DNA of 64,000 bases from Patiriisocius marinus (GTDB lineage Bacteria; Bacteroidota; Bacteroidia; Flavobacteriales; Flavobacteriaceae). This document shows, one piece after another, positions 1-7,443 of this stretch. Numbering within the stretch: the first letter of the stretch is position 1; every line of letters starts with the position of its first letter. Under the pieces are notes generated by a model that did not search any database, was not told where the DNA came from, and was given only the letters and a program-made list of their open reading frames with translations. The position numbers and the translations under genes were made by a program. The stretch lies in the NCBI RefSeq assembly GCF_008974325.1, contig NZ_BKCG01000005.1, positions 186,001-250,000 of the forward strand, written 5' to 3'.

Positions 1-218
1 AAAGGCTGCGTGGTTACTTTTCCAACTTCCATATTTCCTGCAGAAAACTGATTTTCTGTAATTGTAATGATGTCGGTATCTTCAGTTGTTTCAGTTTCGG
101 CTGTATTTGCAGCTTCAGTTTTTTCATTTGAGTTACAAGAAGCTAAAGCCATTATTGCGACCAATAAAAGGCTTTTGAAAAAAATTGAATTTGATGAATT
201 GTTGTGTGGATTTTTCAT
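1..218 (-). CDS. RND efflux periplasmic adaptor lipoprotein (CusB/CzcB type), N-terminal fragment
   Basis: Seen: translation on the minus strand from ATG at 218 gives 72 codons running off the left edge. It starts MKNPHNN, has a hydrophobic stretch and a lipobox LASC with the lipid-attachment Cys at residue 28, then a Thr/Glu-rich linker. It starts 2 bp after the stop of the CzcA-TolC gene, so it is the next gene of that operon. Family knowledge: heavy-metal RND pumps need a periplasmic adaptor, in Bacteroidota usually a lipoprotein encoded beside the pump, so this is inferred to be the adaptor of the pump at 221-4558. The beta-barrel and lipoyl domains that would prove it lie outside the window. 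Confidence 0.75.
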   Translation of the reverse strand, partial: MKNPHNNSSNSIFFKSLLLVAIMALASCNSNEKTEAANTAETETTEDTDIITITENQFSAGNMEVGKVTTQP

Positions 219-220
219 TT

Positions 221-3200
221 TTAATTGGTTAAATAGTTTAACTCTAAAACGGTATTGTTGTACTTGTTTAAGTTCTGTAAATAATTGATTTCAATGTTTT
301 TTGAACTCTCTAAAAGCTGCACATATTGTAAAAAATCTATCTCGCCATTTTGAAACGCTTTTGAAGCTGTTGTTGTTAATTGCTTAGAAAGATCTCTTCC
401 TGTACTTTGATAATAATCAACTGTTTCTTGAAACTTTTTTAAATCAGAAAGCAAGGCGTCGTATTTTGATTGTAATTGAATTTTATAGTTTTCAAATTCA
501 TTAGCAATAATCAATGTTTCTGTCTTAGCTGCATTGATTTTTGATTTATGTGCTCCAAACCATAATGGTACTGCAATACCTACTTGAAATCCATTATAAT
601 TTCTTGCAGCTACACCATTGTTTGTGCCTTGAAATACTGATAATTGTAAATCAGGTAAAATCTTTTGTCGCTCTAATGAAAGAGAAGATTTAGCTAAGTT
701 TTCTGCTGAATTATAATACATTAGTCCAGGATGATCTGTTAGACTGAATTCTTTTAATTCCAGTCTTGGTAACACATCTTCTGAAACCGTAATTGTTGAA
801 TCGGTCTGTACCCATTGATTTAACATTGTGTAGGCTTTAGAAACGTCTTCGCGTGCTTGAGAAAGTGCGATAGCGATTTCTTTTTGCTTGGTTTCAGCCG
901 TTAGTTTTTCTAATAAATTAGTTTCCCCTACATCGTATCTCTTTTTAGCAGCTCTTGCAAATTGACCATATAAGCTATCTAAATAGACATATTGCCTCAC
1001 AAGATTATTGCTATAGACTACATTATAATAGGCTGAATTAACCTCTTTAGTCAATATTCTTTCATTTAGACGATACTGCTGCGTTATTAATGCTACTTTT
1101 TGTTTTTCTACTTTGCGCTGTGCGCCATATACTGTTAGGAATTGAAGTGATTGACTAATGCCTAACACCTTTAATGGCAAACCATTTTCGGCAATGTTAT
1201 TTTGGTCATAGCTATAGTAAACTTGTGTTTTGTCCAAATTAAAAGCACTTCCTACCAACTGTTCTGATTGATTAATCTTTTTCGCGTAAGCTTGCAATCC
1301 ATTATTATTTTCAATAGCCATTTTTACAGTCTGCTCAACATTTACTGGGTTTTGTTGTGCCTTACCAAAGAATGGTAAAAACAATAAAAGCATAATGCTT
1401 AGAGCCTTAAAATTCACTTTTGTTTTTATTTTAGGATGATGTCCTTTTCTGTCGAACATTGCATATAAAATAGGCAGTACAACTAAAGTTAAAACGGTTG
1501 CAGTTATTAATCCACCTACAACTACTGTTGCTAATGGTCTTTGTACTTCGGCGCCAGCGGAAGTTGATATTGCCATAGGTAAAAATCCTAAAGCTGCTGC
1601 TGCTGCAGTTAATAATACTGGACGCAATCTGTTTTTTGTTCCCATTAAAATTCGCTTATTAATATTGCTGACACCGTGTGCTTTTAGTTCTTTAAACTCT
1701 TCAATCAACACAATACCATTTAATACTGCAATACCGAAAAGTGCAATAAACCCAACGCCTGCCGAAATGCTGAAAGGAAGGTCTCTGATATACAGAAGCA
1801 TAACGCCACCTATTGCAGATAATGGAATGGCGCTATAAATCATTAACGCCTCTTTTACAGAATCGAAAGCGAAGTATAACAGCACAAAAATTAATATTAG
1901 CGCAATGGGTACCGCTACTTTTAACCGTGCTGATGCAGTTCTTAAATTTTCAAATTGACCTCCATAGCTTATAGAATATCCAGTTGGAATCTTAACATCT
2001 CTTTCAATGATTACTTGCACATCTTTTACAACAGATTCTAAATCTCGGTTTCTAACATTGACACCTACTACGATACGACGCTTGGTGTTATCACGTGAAA
2101 TTTTAGCTGGTCCTTTGGTGTAGCTTATGTTCGCAAATTCGCTAAGCGGTAATTTAGTACCATTAGTTAATGTAACCGATGCGGTTTCTAAGTTTTCAAT
2201 ATCTTTTCTGTGAGCAGCATCAAAACGCAATACTAAATCAAATTGTTTTTCGCCTTCAAAAACAGTTCCTGCAGGCATTCCTGCAAATCCCATTGTTACC
2301 ACTTTATTTAAGTCTTCAATGTTTAATCCATATTTAGCTATTTTCTGGCGGTCATATTTTACAGACATTTGTGGTAAACCAGCTGTTTTCTCTACAGAAA
2401 TATCAGCTGCTCCTTCCACATTTTGAATAGCCTTTTCTATTTCTAATGCTTTTCTATAAAGCACATCTAAATCTTCTCCAAAAACCTTGATAGCTAAATC
2501 TGCTCTTACTCCTGTAATCAATTCATTAAATCGCATTTCAATAGGTTGTGTAAATTCAAAATCTACACCAGCAATTTCATTGGATAATGCTTCTTTAAAT
2601 TTATCTGCTAATTCGTCTTTAGACTCAGCAGAAGTCCATTCACCTTTAGGTTTCAATTTTATGATAACATCACTTTCTTCCATAGACATTGGATCTGTTG
2701 GCACTTCGGCAGCTCCAATTCTACTTACCACTTGTTCTACTTCAGGGAACTGTTTTAGTATTTTTTCTATTTTGGTAGTGGCTTCAATCGTTTTACTTAA
2801 TGACATTCCTGTTTTTAGAACGGGTTGAATCACAAAGTCACCTTCATCTAAAGTAGGTACAAACTCGCCACCCATTCTTGTAAATAGAAATCCTGTAAAG
2901 ACTAACAATCCTACAGCCATACTTAATACCAATGTCTTTTTACGCAATGCCCAAGTAATGGTAGGTCGGTATTTGTTTTCTAAAAATGTAATAAGTCTTG
3001 ATGATATGGTTTTCTTTTCTGTATTAGAAGGTTTAATAAACAATGAAGCCATTACTGGAATGTAGGTAAAGCATAACAGCATTGCACCTATAAGCGCAAA
3101 ACAGAATACCAATGCCATAGGACGGAACATTTTTCCTTCTACATTAACTAAAGACAGAATAGGTATAAAAACGATGATGATAATTAATTGCCCAAATACC

Positions 3201-4558
3201 GCAGAGTTCATCATTTTTGAAGCACCTTGATAGGTAATGGTATCAATTAACCCTTGTCGTTCTTCTTTTGGAAGCGCTAATAATTTAGCTCGTTGACTTG
3301 TGATTTTAAAGGCGATAAATTCGACTATAATTACAGCACCGTCTATTATAATACCGAAGTCGATCGCACCCAAACTCATCAAGTTTGCATCGACCCCAAA
3401 AATGTACATTAACGAAAGCGCAAACAATAAACATAATGGAATTACAGAAGCCACTACTAAACCAGAACGCAGGTTTCCTAAAAGTAAAACCACTACAAAA
3501 ATCACGATTAAACATCCTAAAATCAGGTTTTCGGCAATTGTGAAGGTCGTTTTGGCAATAAGTTCGCTACGCTCTAAAAATGGGTTGATTGAAATTCCTT
3601 TAGGTAATGAGGATTGTATTTCTGCCACACGTTGTTTTACTGCCTCGATTACAGCATTAGAATTGGCATCTTTAAGCATCATTACTTGACCTAAAACTTT
3701 TTCGCCTTCTCCGTTTCCTGTGATAGCACCAAAACGGTTAGCGTGACCAAAGCCTACATTGGCCACATCTCTAACATAGACAGGAACATCACCTTTATTT
3801 GTTACAACAATGTCTTGAATGTCTTCTATTGAAGACACTAAGCCTTCACCTCTTATAAAGTAACTTTCATTAATTTTTTCAATATAACCACCTCCGGCAA
3901 CGCTATTGTTTTTTTCAAGCGCATTAAAAACATCGAAAATAGAAACATCCATTGAACGTAGACGTTCTGGATTAACCGCTACTTCATACGTCTTTAAGTA
4001 GCCTCCCCAAGTATTTACTTCTACAACTCCTGGTATTCCAGAAAGCTGACGTTTTACTACCCAATCTTGGATGGTACGAACATCTGATAAGGAATATTGG
4101 TCCTTGTATTTAGGGTCTACATCAATTACATATTGATAAATTTCTCCCAAACCGGTAGAGACTGGCCCCATAAAAGGTTTACCAAAACCAGCTGGTATTT
4201 TTTCTTCGGCACTTTTTATTTTCTCAGCAATAAGTTGACGCGGTAGGTACGTACCCATTTCATCATCAAAAACTACAGTAACTACTGATAATCCAAATTT
4301 AGAAATAGAACGAATTTCTGTTACTCCAGGTAAGTTTGCCATTTCTAACTCTACTGGGTAGGTTAAAAATTTCTCAACATCTTCGGTCGATAAGGTTCTT
4401 GAGGTGGTAATAACCTGAACTTGATTATTGGTCACATCTGGAACTGCTCCAATAGGTATATTGGAAAGGGAATACAAGCCGAATCCAACGATTCCTGCAG
4501 TAAATAATAGCACAATAAGTTTGTGATGAATACTGTACTGAATAATACGTTCTAACAT
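221..4558 (-). CDS. Heavy-metal RND pump CzcA fused to a TolC-like outer-membrane factor
   Basis: 1445 aa. Residues 1 to about 1045 are an HME-type RND transporter (proton/metal antiporter, inner membrane), with the signature DFGIIIDGAVIIVE near residue 400 and the second TM block AGVGFIALFGIAVLNGIVLIEE. Residues about 1070-1445 are a TolC/OEP domain with long helical hairpins. Between them lies a signal-peptide-like segment (ALSIMLLLFLPFFGKAQ, about 1052-1070), so the TolC half could be re-exported and cleaved. A second, independent fusion of the same kind at 11107-15504 argues against a sequencing error. The start at 4558 gives the normal CzcA N terminus (MLERIIQYSIHHK). A regulator box and -7 element lie upstream (4588-4647). 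Substrate inferred: Zn/Co/Cd or Cu; not decidable here. Confidence 0.93.
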   Translation of the reverse strand: MLERIIQYSIHHKLIVLLFTAGIVGFGLYSLSNIPIGAVPDVTNNQVQVITTSRTLSTEDVEKFLTYPVELEMANLPGVTEIRSISKFGLSVVTVVFDDEMGTYLPRQLIAEKIKSAEEKIPAGFGKPFMGPVSTGLGEIYQYVIDVDPKYKDQYSLSDVRTIQDWVVKRQLSGIPGVVEVNTWGGYLKTYEVAVNPERLRSMDVSIFDVFNALEKNNSVAGGGYIEKINESYFIRGEGLVSSIEDIQDIVVTNKGDVPVYVRDVANVGFGHANRFGAITGNGEGEKVLGQVMMLKDANSNAVIEAVKQRVAEIQSSLPKGISINPFLERSELIAKTTFTIAENLILGCLIVIFVVVLLLGNLRSGLVVASVIPLCLLFALSLMYIFGVDANLMSLGAIDFGIIIDGAVIIVEFIAFKITSQRAKLLALPKEERQGLIDTITYQGASKMMNSAVFGQLIIIIVFIPILSLVNVEGKMFRPMALVFCFALIGAMLLCFTYIPVMASLFIKPSNTEKKTISSRLITFLENKYRPTITWALRKKTLVLSMAVGLLVFTGFLFTRMGGEFVPTLDEGDFVIQPVLKTGMSLSKTIEATTKIEKILKQFPEVEQVVSRIGAAEVPTDPMSMEESDVIIKLKPKGEWTSAESKDELADKFKEALSNEIAGVDFEFTQPIEMRFNELITGVRADLAIKVFGEDLDVLYRKALEIEKAIQNVEGAADISVEKTAGLPQMSVKYDRQKIAKYGLNIEDLNKVVTMGFAGMPAGTVFEGEKQFDLVLRFDAAHRKDIENLETASVTLTNGTKLPLSEFANISYTKGPAKISRDNTKRRIVVGVNVRNRDLESVVKDVQVIIERDVKIPTGYSISYGGQFENLRTASARLKVAVPIALILIFVLLYFAFDSVKEALMIYSAIPLSAIGGVMLLYIRDLPFSISAGVGFIALFGIAVLNGIVLIEEFKELKAHGVSNINKRILMGTKNRLRPVLLTAAAAALGFLPMAISTSAGAEVQRPLATVVVGGLITATVLTLVVLPILYAMFDRKGHHPKIKTKVNFKALSIMLLLFLPFFGKAQQNPVNVEQTVKMAIENNNGLQAYAKKINQSEQLVGSAFNLDKTQVYYSYDQNNIAENGLPLKVLGISQSLQFLTVYGAQRKVEKQKVALITQQYRLNERILTKEVNSAYYNVVYSNNLVRQYVYLDSLYGQFARAAKKRYDVGETNLLEKLTAETKQKEIAIALSQAREDVSKAYTMLNQWVQTDSTITVSEDVLPRLELKEFSLTDHPGLMYYNSAENLAKSSLSLERQKILPDLQLSVFQGTNNGVAARNYNGFQVGIAVPLWFGAHKSKINAAKTETLIIANEFENYKIQLQSKYDALLSDLKKFQETVDYYQSTGRDLSKQLTTTASKAFQNGEIDFLQYVQLLESSKNIEINYLQNLNKYNNTVLELNYLTN

Positions 4559-4587
4559 TTTTTTGGTGGTTAATTAAAATAATGAAA

Positions 4588-4647
4588 CAAATGTAGATGG
4601 GTTATCTAATTGTAATCTAAACGGTTTCTTAAGATTAGCTTAAGATT
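4588..4647 (-). promoter_or_regulatory. Response-regulator box plus -7 promoter element for the CzcA-TolC operon
   Basis: Two copies of CTTAAGATT (plus-strand reading) at 4628-4636 and 4639-4647 repeat with an 11-bp period, the spacing usual for OmpR-family dimers. On the minus strand, 32 bp downstream, is TACATTTG (4595-4588), a match to the Bacteroidota -7 consensus TAnnTTTG. The predicted transcript would have a leader of about 25 nt before the ATG at 4558. Two other modules with the same geometry occur at 4795-4854 and 6890-6949. Assignment to the regulator at 6217-6885 is inference. Confidence 0.72.
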
Positions 4648-4667
4648 GATTATTTATGTGTTACTCT

Positions 4668-4703
4668 AAAAAACAAAAGCCCTGAGAAACCTCAAGGCTT
4701 TTG
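4668..4703 (-). terminator. Intrinsic terminator (minus strand) after the kinase gene / candidate sRNA
   Basis: CAAAAGCC (4674-4681) pairs perfectly with GGCTTTTG (4696-4703), and inside it TGAG pairs with CTCA around an AAAC loop. On the minus strand the stem is followed by TTTTTT (4673-4668). It separates the regulator/kinase operon and the candidate sRNA from the pump operon. Confidence 0.75.
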
Positions 4704-4790
4704 CAACTACTAACCAATAAAAACCAACCAAAATATTTAAAGGTCAAGAGGGGGAACTGTTTTCTTTTTCAAGAGTTATTAAGCTAATTC
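4668..4790 (-). ncRNA. Candidate metal-responsive small RNA (about 120 nt)
   Basis: The 288 bp between the kinase stop and the pump start contain their own promoter module (4795-4854) and an intrinsic terminator (4668-4703) on the minus strand. The segment between has no ATG on the minus strand and no usable ORF. It carries a C-rich unpaired-looking stretch (GTTCCCCCTCTTGACC, minus strand) and ends in a GC-containing stem followed by T6. The next promoter, for czcA, lies downstream of the terminator, so the segment is not simply the pump leader. It could instead be a terminated leader with occasional read-through into the pump operon. No known RNA family was recognised. Confidence 0.5.
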
Positions 4791-4794
4791 TTTA

Positions 4795-4854
4795 TAAAAG
4801 TAATGCTGTAATTTTAAGACTGTCTAAGGATAGTCTTAAGATTGGCTTAAAAGT
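4795..4854 (-). promoter_or_regulatory. Second response-regulator box plus -7 element, driving the candidate sRNA
   Basis: CTTAAGATT at 4835-4843 and a weaker half-site CTTAAAAGT at 4846-4854 have the same 11-bp period as the box at 4628-4647. The minus-strand -7-like element TACTTTTA (4802-4795) lies exactly 32 bp away, as at the other two modules. The box overlaps the stop codon of the kinase gene (4847). No coding gene starts downstream before the terminator at 4668-4703. Confidence 0.6.
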
Positions 4855-6220
4855 AAACAGTAAAAGTGGTTCCAACGTTCAACGTGCTTTCTACTTCAAT
4901 GTTTGCATCAATAGCATCTGCAGCTTTTTTGGCTATTGATAGTCCCAAACCATTTCCAGAGATAGTCTTGTGATTTAGTGCATCAGATCTAAAAAAATGG
5001 TTGAATAAATTATCTAAATCTTCATTTTTTATTCCAATACCCTCATCTTGAACTTTGCAAATAGTTTCTGAATCTAATTGGGTAATTGATATGTGTATTT
5101 TGGTAGCATCCTTAGCATATTTTATAGCATTACCAATAATATTTTCTAATATAAGGTTACTAAAATACTGAGGGACTGAGGTGTCATTTACTGTTTCATT
5201 TTTAAAATCAATCGAGAGTTTCTTTTTTGTAATCTGATTTTTATGTCTTGAAAGAATTTCGTCAATGATTGTTGTTAAGGAAATGGACGCTTTGTTTTTT
5301 TGCTTTGAATTAGTATCTAATCTTGCTAACAACAATAATTGTTCGATAGTGGCAGTCATTCTGTCTATTTCTGTAAGACTAAACTTAATTTTGTCTTCAT
5401 ATTCTGATTGCTCCCTTGGTTTACGAATTAATACTTCCAGCGTCCCTTTTAAAGTTGCTAAAGGTGTACGTAATTCGTGAGAAGCGTCCGATGTAAATTG
5501 ACGTTCTCTTTCGATAGCATTCTCGATACGCTGTAATAAAGCATTAATACCAGAAGACAAATCAAACAGTTCATCTTTGTTTTGAGGAAGTGCAACGCGT
5601 TCGTTTAAGTTGTTTTTGGTGATTCTGTTAGTAGTCTCCGTAACTATTTGTACAGGAATGATACTTCTACCTGCAATATATTTTGATATAAAATAAAGGC
5701 TTGCTAAGAGTACTAAATAGACAAAAAATAAAATATTTCTTAAATTCAATAACACCATTAGAGAGGATTCTAATGGCATAGCCGCCACAATAAAACCTTT
5801 TATTTTACCATCTTGTTCAATGGGTAATTGAATCTGTCTTATGGGTTTACTATTGAGAGTTTCGTTATAGCTTCCGCCAAAATTGGCTTCAGAATTGTAT
5901 GCAAGTTCGTTTTCTTTAAGATTAGGGGATTTATCCATAAAAGAACCGTTACTATCCAAAATTTGGATAAAAACAGGATTTACTTGAACCTCTCTATGTT
6001 CGCGTTCTTCCCACTCTTTTTTGTTTTTAATTTTGATGCTGTCACCAACAATTTTTATTTCTTCGGTATGCTTTTCAGCTTCAAAAGAAAGGTCACTATC
6101 TATATTTTGATACACCACACCTTTTACCACAAAGAATACAACTGTAAATGCTACAGCCATTATAACTGCTGTGGCGATCATATAATGTAACGCAACCCTA
6201 TTTTTAAAACTTAAATTCAT
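4847..6220 (-). CDS. Sensor histidine kinase, metal-responsive two-component type (CusS-like)
   Basis: 457 aa inner-membrane kinase. Seen in order: TM1 about 13-33, a periplasmic sensor region of about 120 residues, TM2 about 158-178, HAMP, HisKA with phospho-acceptor His in FTSDASHELRTPLATLK (about residue 247), then HATPase_c with an N box (NIIGNAIKYA), DEGIGI and GNGLGLSIAK. The start overlaps the response-regulator stop by 4 bp (6217-6220), so the two are translationally coupled. Family knowledge: this architecture matches CusS-type metal sensors. The metal link is inferred from the flanking efflux genes; the periplasmic domain has no obvious Cys/Met/His cluster. It overlaps a regulator box at its 3' end. 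Confidence 0.9.
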   Translation of the reverse strand: MNLSFKNRVALHYMIATAVIMAVAFTVVFFVVKGVVYQNIDSDLSFEAEKHTEEIKIVGDSIKIKNKKEWEEREHREVQVNPVFIQILDSNGSFMDKSPNLKENELAYNSEANFGGSYNETLNSKPIRQIQLPIEQDGKIKGFIVAAMPLESSLMVLLNLRNILFFVYLVLLASLYFISKYIAGRSIIPVQIVTETTNRITKNNLNERVALPQNKDELFDLSSGINALLQRIENAIERERQFTSDASHELRTPLATLKGTLEVLIRKPREQSEYEDKIKFSLTEIDRMTATIEQLLLLARLDTNSKQKNKASISLTTIIDEILSRHKNQITKKKLSIDFKNETVNDTSVPQYFSNLILENIIGNAIKYAKDATKIHISITQLDSETICKVQDEGIGIKNEDLDNLFNHFFRSDALNHKTISGNGLGLSIAKKAADAIDANIEVESTLNVGTTFTVYF

Positions 6221-6885
6221 AGCTCCTTCGCAATGTAACCAACACCTCTAACGGTCTGGATATAGTTTTCGTCCTTACTCAATTTCAATTTTTTACGAAG
6301 CGCATTAATAAAAACATCAATAACACCTGTATTATAATCAAAATGTATATCCCAGACACTTTCAATAATTCGGGATCTTCTACATACTATACCTTTATTA
6401 CGTAATAAGTACTCTAACAAAGCAAATTCTTTTTGTGTTAAGTTGACTTCTTCTGTTCCTTTAAACACTTGATAGGTTGTTGTGTTCAGCGTGATATCTC
6501 CAATTTTAAAAATAGAATGTTCTCCAGATTTTGGTCGTAATTGCACTTTTATGCGTTCCAGAAGCTCTTCAAAATGGAAAGGTTTTTTAATGTAATCATT
6601 TGCGCCAGCCTGTAGTCCAAAAACAGTTTCGTCTATGGTGTCTTTAGCGGTCAAAAATATGATAGGTGTTTCTTTAAATTGTTTTCTAAATTGACGGCAT
6701 ACTTCAATACCGCTTAAACCAGGAACCATCCAATCTAATAATAAGAGATCATATTCTCCTGACAGTGCTAATTCTAAACCTTTTTTGCCATCTTCTGCAA
6801 TATCTATAGCATAGGATTCTTCTTCTAATCCTTGCTTTAGAAAATTAAATATACCTGGTTCGTCTTCTACTATTAGTATTCGCAT
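6217..6885 (-). CDS. OmpR/PhoB-family response regulator (CusR-like)
   Basis: 222 aa. The receiver domain (about 1-115) has the acidic pair E7/D8, phospho-acceptor D51 in DLLLLDWMVPG, and the conserved Lys in IKKPF. The C terminus is a winged-helix DNA-binding domain with the typical RRSRIIESVWD and VRGVGYI segments. It is co-transcribed with the kinase at 4847-6220. A direct-repeat box with 11-bp spacing lies 45-64 bp upstream, and the same box precedes the CzcA-TolC gene and the candidate sRNA, so autoregulation and a three-member local regulon are inferred. The -7-like element ends 4 nt before the ATG, suggesting a leaderless or nearly leaderless mRNA. Confidence 0.92.
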   Translation of the reverse strand: MRILIVEDEPGIFNFLKQGLEEESYAIDIAEDGKKGLELALSGEYDLLLLDWMVPGLSGIEVCRQFRKQFKETPIIFLTAKDTIDETVFGLQAGANDYIKKPFHFEELLERIKVQLRPKSGEHSIFKIGDITLNTTTYQVFKGTEEVNLTQKEFALLEYLLRNKGIVCRRSRIIESVWDIHFDYNTGVIDVFINALRKKLKLSKDENYIQTVRGVGYIAKEL

Positions 6886-6889
6886 TGTA

Positions 6890-6949
6890 CAAAAATCAAT
6901 TCTTAAATTTAAAGTAGCATTAGTTGTTTCTTAAGATTTGCTTAAGATA
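6890..6949 (-). promoter_or_regulatory. Autoregulatory box plus -7-like element of the response-regulator operon
   Basis: CTTAAGATT (6930-6938) and CTTAAGATA (6941-6949) form an 11-bp-spaced direct repeat. The minus-strand octamer GATTTTTG (6897-6890) matches TAnnTTTG except for its first base and lies 32 bp from the box, identical spacing to the modules at 4588-4647 and 4795-4854. Only 4 bp separate it from the ATG at 6885. Confidence 0.62.
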
Positions 6950-7443
6950 TAATTTATTGGTTACATATCTTCATTAGAAGTAGAAGATGGTTTGAAGAAA
7001 AATAGTGAAATTTAATACAAGTAGCACATTGCAATTCATACTCCATTTAAGAAGGTAATTTAATCGTTGGACTAAACCAAGCCTCATCTGAGTTGACTGC
7101 TGCGAACTTATTAGAAATATTGGGGTGAAAATTGAAACTCTAAATTAAAGAGAAACAATATATGTGCTTACTTGGATCATTTTTTTGTCAAAACATAAAT
7201 AGCCAAAATATTATATATTGAACTTAAACGAGAAATTATCAAACTTTTACTTATTTCATAATCAAATGATTAACAAAAATCTAAAATTTACAATAAAGCT
7301 AAAAAGTTCTTTAAACAATTAGTTTAAAGAGCTTTACATAATGTTCGTGACCTCGAAGGGACAGAGTTCAAACTTTTTGAATGAAGATATTAACCTAATT
7401 ATCTCAAAATCAATAATTATGAATAATTCAGCATCTTAATGAT
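6950..7443. other. Intergenic stretch with possible gene remnants, no intact gene
   Basis: About 490 bp without a convincing gene. In the plus strand around 7050-7122 one frame reads NLIVGLNQASSELTAANL followed by a few residues and a stop, with a stop just upstream and no start codon, so it looks like a decayed coding fragment. Near 7345-7390 the stretch GTGACCTCGAAGGG followed by GAGTTCAAAC recalls antisense tRNA 3' ends but does not fold as a tRNA. Both are weak observations. The stretch separates the two-component block from the ZntA block. Confidence 0.3.

Noticed and set aside
3300-3689. Long plus-strand ORFs opposite the pump genes (such as 2487-2828 and 3300-3689)
   Set aside because: They are antisense shadows of the CzcA reading frame with no independent support.
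221-4558. CzcA-TolC fusion as a sequencing or assembly error
   Set aside because: A second, divergent copy at 11107-15504 has the same fusion point and a signal-like segment.
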